Shown: in pieces, positions 21,001 to 27,300 of the stretch
How positions within the stretch are numbered: the stretch's first letter is position 1
Layout: every line of letters starts with the position of its first letter
Source of the DNA: Leptasterias polaris
Lineage: Eukaryota; Echinodermata; Asteroidea; Forcipulatida; Asteriidae
Reading direction: 5' to 3'
Assembly: GCA_037783415.1 (NCBI GenBank)
Contig: JAZGTN010000097.1
Coordinates: 4,774,001-4,838,000, forward strand
Length of the DNA stretch: 64,000 nt
The notes under the pieces: generated by a model
What the model saw: the letters and a program-made list of their open reading frames with translations, nothing else
The model's database searches: none
Told to the model about the DNA's origin: nothing
Program-made: the position numbers and the translations under genes

Positions 21001-22966
21001 TGAAATTTGCTACCGAGGTGCGCGATAACTTTTGCACGGTAGTGTACATGACACATACATACATTCAATAGACTTGGGTAAACTATGTCATCTTTCCCAT
21101 GCAGCAGTTTTTGTACATGTTTTGTTTGTGGCACAAATGCCAGAAATAATTTTCCATGCTATAATGTACACTTCCCCCCAAACACTTAGTGAGCAAATAG
21201 TTACATGTACCATACCCCCCCCCCCCCCCCCACCCCACCACCAATTTTGTTCTCCAAATGCAGTAAAAACCTACACGCATTTATTTTTATTGACTTTGAC
21301 ACCCCTGTTTTTCATATAGGTGCCTGAAGAAAGCAGAAGAGAATGTCCTCATAAGAAATATGGATGTCCATTCTGGGTAAGGATCACTGACTCCTTCTGT
21401 TTCCTTTTGTTTGCCTATTTTTTTAAAGGCACTGAACACATTTAGTAATTGTCAAAGACCAGTATTCTCACTTGGTGTATCCCAACATATGCATAAAATA
21501 ACAAGCCTGTGAAAATTTGGACTCAATTGGTCATTGAAGTTGCAAGAAAATGATGAAAGAAAAAACACCCTTGTTGTACAAATTAGTGTGCTTTCAGATA
21601 GGAATAAAAGGCTTCTGGCCAGAAGTCTTTTATTATTTTAGTGAGAAATTACCTCTTTCTCAAAAACTACGTTACTTCAGAGGGAGTCGTTTCTCACAAT
21701 GTTTTATACTGACAATAGCTCTCCGTTGCTCGTTACCAAGTAAGTTTTTATGCTAATATATATTTTGAGTAATTACCAAACGTGTACAGTGCCTTTAAGA
21801 AATGAAGTTCTGTGTTTTTATTGCACACTCCTAAAGAGTGTGTACAACATTGGTAAGATTGAAAATATAAATGTTCCGAGATTTGCACATAACTTACATG
21901 GTATAAAGATGGTCATGGTGGAAAACTTCCCTTGAAATAGTTTTGCTTGAAATGACTGGTGATAAAATCCGATGTTACAAATCAGTGAAAACATATGTAA
22001 TGGGGTTTTTCACTGTTTTCTCATGACTCGGAAGACCGATTTAGCTGAAACTTTCACAGGTTTGTTATTTCATGTACATGTTGAGAGTCACATCAAGTGT
22101 GGATACAGGTCTTTCACAATTACCAATGTTGTACACATCCTTTAAGAGCCTTGTTTAATTACCCAAGTTCTGACTCTAATTTGAGGTTGGTTATTAGTAA
22201 ACGTTATGTTATCAAATAGCTCATTGGATATCACTTTTTCTCTCTGTTAATTTGTCAGTCTTTATGTCGTTCAGGGGAAATAAACTTGTTTTAATAAAGT
22301 ACAAATACAGAGTTTTGACAAACTTGACTAGAATTCAACAGAAGGAAAAAGAAAAATCAAATTATTAATTCTGACCAAAAGAAAGGGTGGAGGAGTAGTG
22401 ATTTTTACTTTATGGGGGTGACTTACAGAAAATCGTTTCTCAGATTTAAATGCTTTGGGGTGAAAAAATGTCAAAACCATATTTACTTCGATTCGGAATT
22501 CTTCTTACCAAGTAGGTTTTTAATGTCATTAATCTTTGGAGTAGTTACCAATCTATGACCCTACCATTAACAGATTGTCTGTATATGTATCTGTCAGGTA
22601 TGGTCGCAAGCGCATTGCTAGTAGTAGAAAACGATTTATATTTAGGCCTCCCTCAGATACACCCCCATTATTGAAGATATAAGAGCAAAGACTAAACAAA
22701 CATTACAAAATTGTTCAAGGGTTATGAAATTGGTTCAGAAAGTACTATGGTCAAACCAAATTTAAATGTGTGGTGGTTTTTTAAAGTTCTTCTTTTACAT
22801 GAAGGCTCTTGTATGTTCTTTTCAACAGGGTTCAGACGAGGATATAGATGAACATTTGAACAGATGTCAAAGCAATATGATTTCAATCTTACTTGAGATT
22901 GTCCAGGAGCAAGACCATCTGTATCAAAGGGCTCTTTCAGCTCCTGGGGTTGAATGCATTGCCTAG
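2975..22966 (+). CDS. 3' half of a gene with two TRAF-type-like zinc fingers (six exons)
   Basis: I do not recognise the family by name. Six exons (2975-3007, 3305-3364, 8270-8326, 8447-8551, 21320-21376, 22829-22966) each have a clean AG acceptor, and the first five have GTAAG-type donors. All are phase 0 and together give 149 codons plus TAG. Two acidic linkers containing PEED/PEEV are followed by two zinc-finger-like modules of the form C-P-x-K-x-Y-G-C-x-F-W-G, then H and C about 11 and 15 residues later, spaced as in TRAF-type fingers. Each finger is split by an intron directly after the Trp. A short helical tail follows and the protein ends GVECIA. TRAF-type fingers usually mediate protein contacts or ubiquitin-ligase scaffolding; that role is inferred here. 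The 5' end lies left of the window. It could be any TRAF-like or RING/TRAF-finger protein. Confidence 0.72.
3305..3364 (+). CDS. exon: acidic/proline linker (20 codons)
   Basis: The acceptor is ATTCAG and the donor GTAAGA, with 20 phase-0 codons. The reading begins EPEEVDIFPNEPLP and ends in HDALK. It is low in complexity and probably disordered. Confidence 0.65.
3602..4085 (-). mobile_element. LINE reverse-transcriptase relic
   Basis: On the - strand, one frame reads GVILDLYKPFDTVNHNILL, the conserved RT palm block usually written LDLSKAFDTVNH. Upstream (higher coordinates), interrupted frames keep TGVFPD, IFKKGD-like and ISLL-like blocks and end near LLDKI. Several stops and frame changes show that it is dead. 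It is most like the jockey/CR1/RTE group of non-LTR elements. It lies within an intron of the zinc-finger gene, antisense to it. Confidence 0.7.
4390..5030. repeat. CRE/E-box-rich repetitive segment
   Basis: Several TGACGTCA palindromes occur near 4400-4430 as a short tandem (GATGACGTCATCATGACGTC), with further TGACGTCA and CACGTG sites near 4540, 4850 and 4985-5015. The segment is bordered by copies of the GCTGTTTCGC hairpin repeat, so it is probably part of a transposable element rather than a host enhancer. Confidence 0.45.
5141..5235 (+). repeat. two copies of a CAATAGCTGTTTCGC hairpin repeat
   Basis: Copies at 5141-5172 and 5205-5235 share CAATAGCTGTTTCGCTGCGC followed by an inverted arm (GCGAAACAGC-like). 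Two more copies in the same orientation lie at 7151-7185 and 7201-7234. Confidence 0.65.
5758..5795 (+). repeat. CACTGT hexamer tandem repeat
   Basis: About six copies of CACTGT/CACTGA occur in a row, a short simple repeat. Confidence 0.8.
5984..6092. repeat. foldback repeat, ~30-bp arms
   Basis: The left arm contains CATTCTTGGGATTTGCACAA. Its reverse complement is at 6062-6092 with one or two changes, and the loop is about 47 bases. Confidence 0.7.
7151..7234 (+). repeat. two further copies of the CAATAGCTGTTTCGC hairpin repeat
   Basis: Each unit can fold: GCTGTTTCGC pairs with GCGAAACAGC. The units at 7151 and 7201 are separated by a short A-rich linker (TAATAAAAACAAAAA). Confidence 0.7.
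7240..8265. other. intron, nothing supported
   Basis: Only short chance ORFs on both strands, with no recognisable motif. It is intron of the zinc-finger gene. Confidence 0.4.
8270..8326 (+). CDS. exon: first half of zinc finger 1
   Basis: The 57-base exon lies between TTTGTACAG and GTAAGA and codes KRDEGPRS followed by CPYKGYGCSFW. The two cysteines are the first pair of a TRAF-type C2HC finger. Length and phase match the exon at 21320. Confidence 0.75.
8447..8551 (+). CDS. exon: second half of zinc finger 1 plus helix
   Basis: The acceptor is TTCCACAG and the donor GTAAGA, with 35 codons. It starts GTPSEIADHVHKQC, giving the His and last Cys of finger 1. A helical stretch rich in Leu/Gln follows (FLTQQLTQLDEK). 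Confidence 0.75.
8600..8920 (+). mobile_element. probable LINE 3' tail
   Basis: The segment ends in a short ATTGA tandem (GGATTGAATTGAATTGAATA), the kind of 3' microsatellite tail seen in L2/CR1-like LINEs, after a T-rich 3'-UTR-like stretch. No RT reading remains, so assignment rests on the tail alone. Confidence 0.4.
9527..9766 (-). pseudogene. Tc1/mariner-type transposase, N-terminal fragment
   Basis: The 79-residue reading contains PLTNHEKGMLEAWHREGI, then SCCEISRRHGISDSTVRN, a paired-like helix-turn-helix resembling the DNA-binding N-terminus of Tc1/mariner and IS630-type transposases. The more likely start is the internal Met of MATKTPLTN. The reading ends after SSKINEL with no DDE/D catalytic domain downstream, so it is a truncated relic. 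A TATA-like box lies about 50 bases upstream. Confidence 0.65.
10015..10020. other. target-site duplication AATACA (left)
   Basis: Direct copy of the six bases at 20942-20947, immediately outside the inverted repeat. Confidence 0.75.
10021..10799. repeat. left terminal inverted repeat of the HECT element
   Basis: This AT-rich arm is built of alternating modules of the type ATTATTTAxATATAA and ATTATATxTATATAATGAAA, separated by 20-40 base unique spacers. It matches the reverse complement of 20158-20941 almost throughout. One difference is an insertion-type change near 10230 (GTCGACGG versus GTCGAAAAACGG). Confidence 0.85.
10737..10870 (-). CDS. HECT-element gene last visible exon, ending inside the TIR
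   Basis: The acceptor is TGATAG, joined in phase to exon L (split Asp codon). Reads DGSARTSLQDVLVFITAADC, then IPPL, matching the HECT C-lobe block L-x-x-VLxFITG-x-x-x-IPP. Within about 15 residues the frame crosses into the terminal repeat and ends at TAA 10737-10739. The usual 'TC...L.LP' catalytic block is absent. Confidence 0.55.
11304..11536 (-). CDS. HECT-element gene exon L
   Basis: The acceptor is CTTTTCAG and the donor GTATTG. Reads AQSEILQFKKGLGNFTVALE, with a TTEGLKPLTRDVM block and VYCWEIFLQECE. The QFKKGL and GLKPLT blocks match the HECT middle region of the G2E3-like family. Confidence 0.6.
12335..12486 (-). CDS. HECT-element gene exon K
   Basis: Reads LATCTEEDFTAVSDSLADWA, then GDRGVTGLYSQRFAQRDQIV, then KALVKQHIFY, with a GTATGA donor in phase 2. 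It joins exon J in phase. Its last two bases plus the first of exon L make TGA where an Arg codon would be expected. Confidence 0.6.
12848..13114 (-). pseudogene. HECT-element gene exon J, frameshifted
   Basis: Begins RLLMKAVVNEMGILEG in phase with exon I but meets TAG after about 27 codons. From roughly 13062 a second frame continues the HECT homology: SVDLLEKETYLLAGKLVRWS, then a TQGGPGLPVLEP block and NLMFGG. One base appears to be missing near 13060-13066. It ends at a GTAATA donor. Confidence 0.65.
13663..13905 (-). CDS. HECT-element gene exon I: start of HECT domain
   Basis: The acceptor is TTATTCAG and the donor GTAAAA, with split codons matching both neighbours. After TLSDVVSQYS the reading enters the HECT N-lobe: VINRHRLMKSVVYAVLKPNF, then VRVQFVGEEGVDIGGPRREM. 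The last block is the HECT signature F-x-GE-x-G-x-D-x-GG-x-RRE. Confidence 0.75.
14349..14425 (-). CDS. HECT-element gene exon H with UIM-like motif
   Basis: Reads DSDQNDFDEDISLAIENSL and then RDDIQP, with donor GTATTG in phase 2. The pattern acidic cluster, L-A-x-x-x-S-L, acidic cluster fits a ubiquitin-interacting motif (Ala and Ser four apart). A different frame stays open just upstream (VDLLLQRGIQHLRQF and beyond) up to about 14517, so a 1-base frame break may separate two parts of one exon. Confidence 0.45.
14750..14784 (-). CDS. HECT-element gene exon G
   Basis: A 35-base exon between TTGTAG and GTAAGT, VASTSTSSEAN, ending in phase 2. The join to exon H is not resolved. Confidence 0.4.
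15114..15179 (-). CDS. HECT-element gene exon F
   Basis: Twenty-two phase-0 codons between CGGCAG and GTAATG, containing PDTPVKRLRRHTQ, a second basic patch. Confidence 0.5.
15370..15447 (-). CDS. HECT-element gene exon E
   Basis: Twenty-six phase-0 codons between CAAAAG and GTTTGC. An acidic start (SDDDGELSADDLPD) is followed by a Gln-rich end. Probably a disordered linker. Confidence 0.5.
15822..15872 (-). CDS. HECT-element gene exon D
   Basis: Seventeen phase-0 codons, ENESTKRKRHSEDLAIE, between TTACAG and GTAATG. The basic run KRKRH could act in nuclear import. Confidence 0.5.
16169..16325 (-). CDS. HECT-element gene exon C
   Basis: The acceptor is TTTGCAG and the donor GTATGG. One base completes the split Ser codon from exon B, then 52 codons: VLPECGKKLQRPRVS, a Trp-Gly stretch, then CGQGCLYIMC and DLTIESFFDK. 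In the resembling family this region ends in a GxxPIYI block, matching GQGCLYI. Confidence 0.55.
16633..16850 (-). CDS. HECT-element gene exon B
   Basis: Reads SIPRGKRREYLAKNGMSGK, then ISIQRDMPPTEVVDEIASVF, ending FDYLR with donor GTAGGA in phase 2. The pattern 'PRG/PKG-K-R, then a KI-I/L stretch, then EV/EI-DEI-SVF' resembles the N-terminal domain of multicopy G2E3-like HECT proteins. The 5' boundary is uncertain; AG candidates lie just above the SKDIF segment. Confidence 0.5.
17000..17990. other. unassigned intron segment with a TATA-like box
   Basis: Lies between two exons of the element gene. Around 17768 there is GTATATAAAAGAAC, and the 17590-17780 stretch is GC-richer and LTR-like in texture. 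I found no terminal TG/CA pair, primer-binding site or coding sequence, so LTR identity is not claimed. Confidence 0.25.
17992..18168 (-). CDS. possible exon of the HECT-element gene
   Basis: A 177-base open segment between TGTGTCAG and a GTACAG donor reads MAHSVLPSKAKDSRQ and onward, phase 1 at both ends. It lies in a locally GC-richer stretch. It does not join exon A in phase, so it is only a candidate. Confidence 0.25.
18563..19653 (+). mobile_element. 1.09 kb TIR element, copy 1 (CAGGCATGAGAAT family)
   Basis: Ends are CAGGCATGAGAAT and ATTCTCATGCCTG. A direct 6-bp duplication TAACAA flanks it (18557-18562 and 19654-19659). The same element occurs at 48161-49234 in reverse orientation with high identity. 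Only a ~76-residue basic reading of unknown meaning is shared, so it is non-autonomous. It sits in an intron of the HECT-element gene, a nested later insertion. Confidence 0.85.
19676..19885 (-). CDS. HECT-element gene exon A (candidate first coding exon)
   Basis: The start is ATG at 19883-19885 (MADDISIQQIIQS); an in-frame ATG 12 bases upstream is also possible. A Ser/Thr/Asn-rich 70-residue segment ends at a GTGAGT donor after an Arg codon. It lies about 270 bases inside the right terminal repeat, a sensible position for a first exon. Confidence 0.5.
20158..20941. repeat. right terminal inverted repeat of the HECT element
   Basis: Reverse complement of 10021-10799 with very few changes; the inner boundary is near ATGTATAGACTACTGGGCG. 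It contains two clear long units and a third decayed one that share GTCAGTCGT, TAATGATCCG and ATTATATxTATATAATGAAA. Confidence 0.85.
20942..20947. other. target-site duplication AATACA (right)
   Basis: Matches 10015-10020. Confidence 0.75.
21320..21376 (+). CDS. exon: first half of zinc finger 2
   Basis: The 57-base exon lies between CATATAG and GTAAGG and codes VPEESRRE followed by CPHKKYGCPFW. It has the same length, phase and cysteine positions as the exon at 8270, consistent with duplication of a two-exon module. Confidence 0.75.
21427..21794. mobile_element. TTAA-flanked MITE (AGGCACTG ends)
   Basis: Flanked by TTAA at 21423-21426 and 21795-21798. Ends are AGGCACTGAACAC and an imperfect inverted copy ending CAGTGCCT. 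An internal palindrome surrounds GGCCAGAAG. I recall this repeat as very common in sea stars. TTAA insertion suggests mobilisation by piggyBac or Kolobok-type enzymes. Confidence 0.75.
21835..22141. mobile_element. TTAA-type MITE (AGGGTGTGTACAACATTGG family), long copy
   Basis: The left end is AGAGTGTGTACAACATTGG, and the right end is CCAATGTTGTACACATCCT followed by TTAA. The left flank is CTAA, one change from TTAA. A shorter copy with the same ends is at 36176-36289. Confidence 0.65.
22146..22828. other. intron with degraded repeat fragments
   Basis: Fragments near 22430-22560 (CGTTTCTCAGATT, TACCAAGTAGG) resemble pieces of the neighbouring TTAA MITEs. No coding segment is seen. Confidence 0.35.
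22829..22966 (+). CDS. terminal exon: second half of zinc finger 2 and C-terminus
   Basis: The acceptor is TTCAACAG. The exon starts GSDEDIDEHLNRC, the His/Cys half of finger 2, continues as a predicted helix (ISILLEIVQEQDHLYQ) and stops at TAG 22964-22966. I could not place its polyadenylation site with certainty; AATAAA occurs at about 23272. Confidence 0.75.
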   Translation, partial: GSDEDIDEHLNRCQSNMISILLEIVQEQDHLYQRALSAPGVECIA

Positions 22967-23103
22967 TAAAGTTTAAGTTTGTTTATTTATGTATTTCTTC
23001 TGGTTTCATAGTTCAAGGTGAACAGACTTGAACTGTACAGGCCTGATGATAGTTCCTTCTATGATAACTTTAGAATGGCATTTGATATAAAGGAAAAAAA
23101 CTT

Positions 23104-23229
23104 GCTGTTGCAAACTGCTTACCAACCAACATTTTTTTGCTAGGGTCGAAACACAAACAAGGTCATTAAATATTTATTTTTTGCATTTATACCATAGGTC
23201 CTTTTGGTTGGTAAGCAGTTTGCAACAGC
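23104..23229. repeat. foldback repeat, 25-bp arms
   Basis: Arms at 23104-23128 and 23205-23229 (GTTGCAAACTGCTTACCAAC and its complement). The loop carries GCTAGGGTCGAAAC, linking it to the foldback at 2387-2495. Confidence 0.7.
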
Positions 23230-23247
23230 TAATTCTGGGTTTTTTAA

Positions 23248-23547
23248 AGGCAAAGTATACCTTTGGTTTTTGGAATAAATTGATTGTATTAATCCTAAAT
23301 ACATGTTGATTATTACAATAAAACTAACCTGTGAAAATTTCATGTCAAAAGGTGGTCGCGCTTTTGAGATATTGCGAAAATCCTCAGCAAATATGTCCGT
23401 GTAGGAAGAATAATCCCTAATAAGAATACACAATCTGAGAAGCGTTTCTGACAGGAACGTTTCTCAGATTAAATTTGGGGGCATACAAACTGAATGGTTT
23501 TTACTGCCATTAATTTTAAATGTGATAACCAAATGTGCACTGACCCT
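23248..23547. mobile_element. TTAA-flanked MITE, degraded
   Basis: TTAA lies at 23244-23247 and 23548-23551, with imperfect inverted ends AGGCAAAG and CTGACCCT. It contains a strong hairpin near 23430-23460 (AATCTGAGAA with TTCTCAGATT). Confidence 0.6.
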
Positions 23548-23551
23548 TTAA

Positions 23552-24311
23552 ACCTAGTATGAACGTTTTTTATTTATTTATTTCCTTTCAATATGAGGAC
23601 CCCTAGAATCACCTTGCCCAAAATCTCCTTGAGAGAGCAGACCTTTGAAGTTTTTCCCCAAACCACTTGTAGTCAATAGCCTTCTATGGACAGCTACAAT
23701 GTTAGAAATCCATGTTCTCATGCCTGCAGCAACACACCTCCCTGGCATGTCTAGGGAAATGGTTCTTTAGATTGACTAATTATAACTTCGATTTCGGTAA
23801 ACTGAAGCATGTACCTTCCTGTACATGTGTGCAGCAGTATAGCCTAGCGACGCGTCAGCGCGGTCATCTTCTTGGGCTCCCGACCTTATGTCACAACTTT
23901 GCTCATGTTTATGCAAATTGTGCTCCCGCTTGAGGGGCGGGGTCGGTTCTCAGGAAATCTTCAAAATTTATTTAAAAATATTTATGAGAAATATTTTTAT
24001 GAAAAAGGGGTATATTTAGGTTTCGAAAATATATTTCTTAATCAAGAATGAAGGAAAAAATTGTTTCACATTCTAAAAAATTGTATATGCAATTATAATA
24101 AAAATTGTATATGCAATTATAATACCTTTGTAAAATCTGTTTTTGAAACTATTTGATTGTTTTATTATTGTATAAATTTAATTATATACAATAAATTTAA
24201 CCTGTTAACAATGTATGATCTTTTTCAGGTGCTCATGATTTATGTTTTTAATAATTACATCCAGTCTCCCCCCCCTTTAAAATGGTGCTAGAAAAACACT
24301 ACAATATAAAA
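23552..24311. other. intergenic region between convergent genes
   Basis: AT-rich, with a short tandem (AAAATTGTATATGCAATTAT twice near 24078-24120). No coding or RNA gene recognised. Confidence 0.4.
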
Positions 24312-27300
24312 AGAACTTCAACACAAGCAATCTTATCAGATTACAAAGAACACAAATTGTTTATTCATACAATAATCAAAATGTAGGAGCCCAGTGCACT
24401 AACAAACACAGCATGAATGGGGGGGGGGGGCATGAAAGTACATGTCTTGCTTGGATTGTTGAATTTTAAAGTTCATATTAAGGACAACAAGCCTTTAGGA
24501 AAAGTTATTACAAAATTAACAAAGTTTCCAGAAATTATATAACACAATGACATTTCAGTTGCTCAGACAGCATGAAATTATTTTAAGTTAAAATGCTAAA
24601 ATTAGATAACACATTTTGGTATTAGTTTTTGTTTTTATACAAGTAAAATATAAGCTACAGAGATCCTTGTCAACAGTCTAAGGTTGTGTGTCCAGCCAAT
24701 GTTTGTCCCTCTTGTCTCGATAATGTAAAGTCAACTACTAGTAACACAGGTTGACTATGACAACTGAACAAGCAGTGAAGGATGAAATCACAGTGTTTTC
24801 AGCATAGCCTAGTTACACTATTTCCCAAAACATATTTTACCTTTACACCATAACGGAACATAGCGATCATTTGCGTGTTTTTTTTTTTTTCATGTGTCAA
24901 AATACGCATAAAACTAACTTTTAAAACACAGAATTTCTGAGAAAATCCATAATATCTCGAGATCGCGAAAAGCAAATTTCATGGATCATTCACTTTTAAT
25001 AAGAAAAATTTATACTCTTTCAATTCATATAATTAATTTACTATTTGTTAATAGGGAACAAATTGCCTTTTTGATTTAAAAAAATTGACTTTCTTTCACG
25101 CGCCTATGGCAGAAGGTGGAAAACATAGAAAATGGCCGTGCTCTCGCAGCATAACTTCCCATAACTTGCACATAATGGTTAATTGGAACCAGTTGCCATT
25201 GTACAGGACATAAAATCATATCTTATGAAAAAGACTGTTTCGTAGCATGTGTTATACGTTAGAGGTCAGATCAGAATATGCGGTGTGTGTGTGTGCACAT
25301 ACTGTGTGCACGCACACAGCGCATCATTATTTGAGTGCTTCTCATGCACTATGTTCCGCTATGAACTGAAGCTCACATGTACCATGGAGGTAGCGTACAC
25401 TGCATTCACACCCACACGATTCTGTAATGTACACATGCTAGAGGTTGCAACGACCCAAACATTCCAACTGATTATGACGCTGTCGCACGTACATGAACAG
25501 TTTGTGCTATACAGTCATTTAATAAGTCTTCAAAAAGACTAATTCAGCAAAGCTTGTGAAAAGAACAGACTTTATTGATAAAGCGGCCATTTTGAATTGA
25601 TCAGATTACCAGTAAAGCAACATGCAAGTATTGAAATAACACTAAAGCGTGAAGCTTACAGCCTATTCATGCTCCAACTGACGCAAATGCAAACAAGAAA
25701 TCGGTTGTTACAAATTTGACTGGTCACAATTATTTATAGAGCTGGAATCTTTGTTACAACATCATAACTTGCATAGTAATCACACCTATATTCTTGGTTA
25801 GGAGAAGCCTCCTTGACAAGTGTAAAGATCATTGCGTCTACCCTACTGAAAACCACTGTGAAAGCCAACAACCTACTGCCAAAGCCAAACATTCCATTCA
25901 GAAATGGTCTGTATTGACCCAATTCACCTGATGTCATCATCAAAAATAATCTCAGTTGCGCCTTTTCGGGAGTCATTGTCCGCAAGCATTTGAGGCAATG
26001 GCATTTACATGTGTACAATAATGTGTACAATAATGTCCAATTTGACTCCCAAAAGGCTAACAACAGGTCAGAGTGTAACCGCAATGATATGGTGGTGCAA
26101 TAGACCAAAACTGTCAACTTCCCCATGTTAGACAGTATTAATTACTATAAATACCCAAATAGGACTACTTTGCCCCTGTCAACCTGGTTTAGTTAAACCT
26201 TGCTTTATGATTTGAATGAAGGAAGCAGATTTAAAGGATTGGAATTTTTCTTTTAACAAATTAAAAAAGTTTCCTCTCGCACACTTGGCTTCCTTGCCTG
26301 CGGCTCTATCCTGTTTCCCTGCTGCCTAGTTTGTTCCAGTTCAAGCATAGCGTGAATGGTTTTTTTAAATATCTATTGTCATGCTTTTCTCTTTTGTGTA
26401 GGTCCCACGTAGAGTGGCCTTTTGTGCCTTGCAATGGGTGACTTCCTTAAAGTTCAAAAACCTGTAACTAAGCTTTCTATATGTTGACAGTGAAATCAAC
26501 CATTATACACGTACATGTATATCAAACCAGTTTTAGGTTAGTGTTGTGACACCCTTTTCTATTCCCCCTGTTTTCCTTACAAAGGGAAGGGAAGTGAACT
26601 TATGGCTGTTTAGTAAGATTTACAGGCACACAATTTCCTCATTTTTTTGTAATTTAAGTGCCAACGAAAACTGAAAAAAACATTGTACACAATTTTATTT
26701 GCAAGACAGTTTCCTCCTTTTGCAAAAAAATAGTTTTATGTCTGGGTTCATTAACCTTAGTTAAATACACTGCACCCTAAAACTGGGACTGTTGTTGGTG
26801 ACATTCAAATGAATTAAAATGACTACTATATTATAATAGAGTGCCTAGCTCCCAAGCAATTATGCGTAACTTGTAAGTGTTTCTGCAAGATTTTAACTCC
26901 ATCTACAAACATGTACAATATAACTGTACAACTGTACACAATAAAATAGGTCCTCATAAATAAACACTTTATAAATCTGTGCTCAATTAAACTCCTTACT
27001 CTGCTATATCAATTTAAACCTTAACCCCCACCCCCCCATGACAAGTCATCCATTTATTGAAGTGTTTCAATACTAATCTACCAATTTCCTTTTGACATGA
27101 AAATAGCAAATCTTTTGGTTTTAATGTACAAAAAACTCTCGTTCATTCACCCATGATACAGTTACTGCATTTCCTCTCTACACAATTAAATTATAGACAT
27201 GAGTCGATATACACTTATAAACAGACTGGATATCATATCAATGGTACCCTGTTCTAGTAGTTTGTTTTGCTTTGATCGGATTCATAATTTTACCAGATGG

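Larger units (their letters stand above)
9239..21046 (-). mobile_element. Tc1/mariner-like relic, split by a 10.9 kb insertion
   Basis: The left edge starts TACTCACCCCTTGCAATAAC. The right edge read inward on the - strand starts TACACTACCGTGCAAAAG. The two agree at most positions, as in decayed mariner-type inverted repeats. Between them on the - strand are a TATA-like CCTATAAAAGG and the N-terminal helix-turn-helix part of a transposase (9527-9766). The right 99 bases (20948-21046) are separated from the rest by the HECT-bearing element. Most of the catalytic domain is missing. TA target duplication is likely but not certain. Confidence 0.5.
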
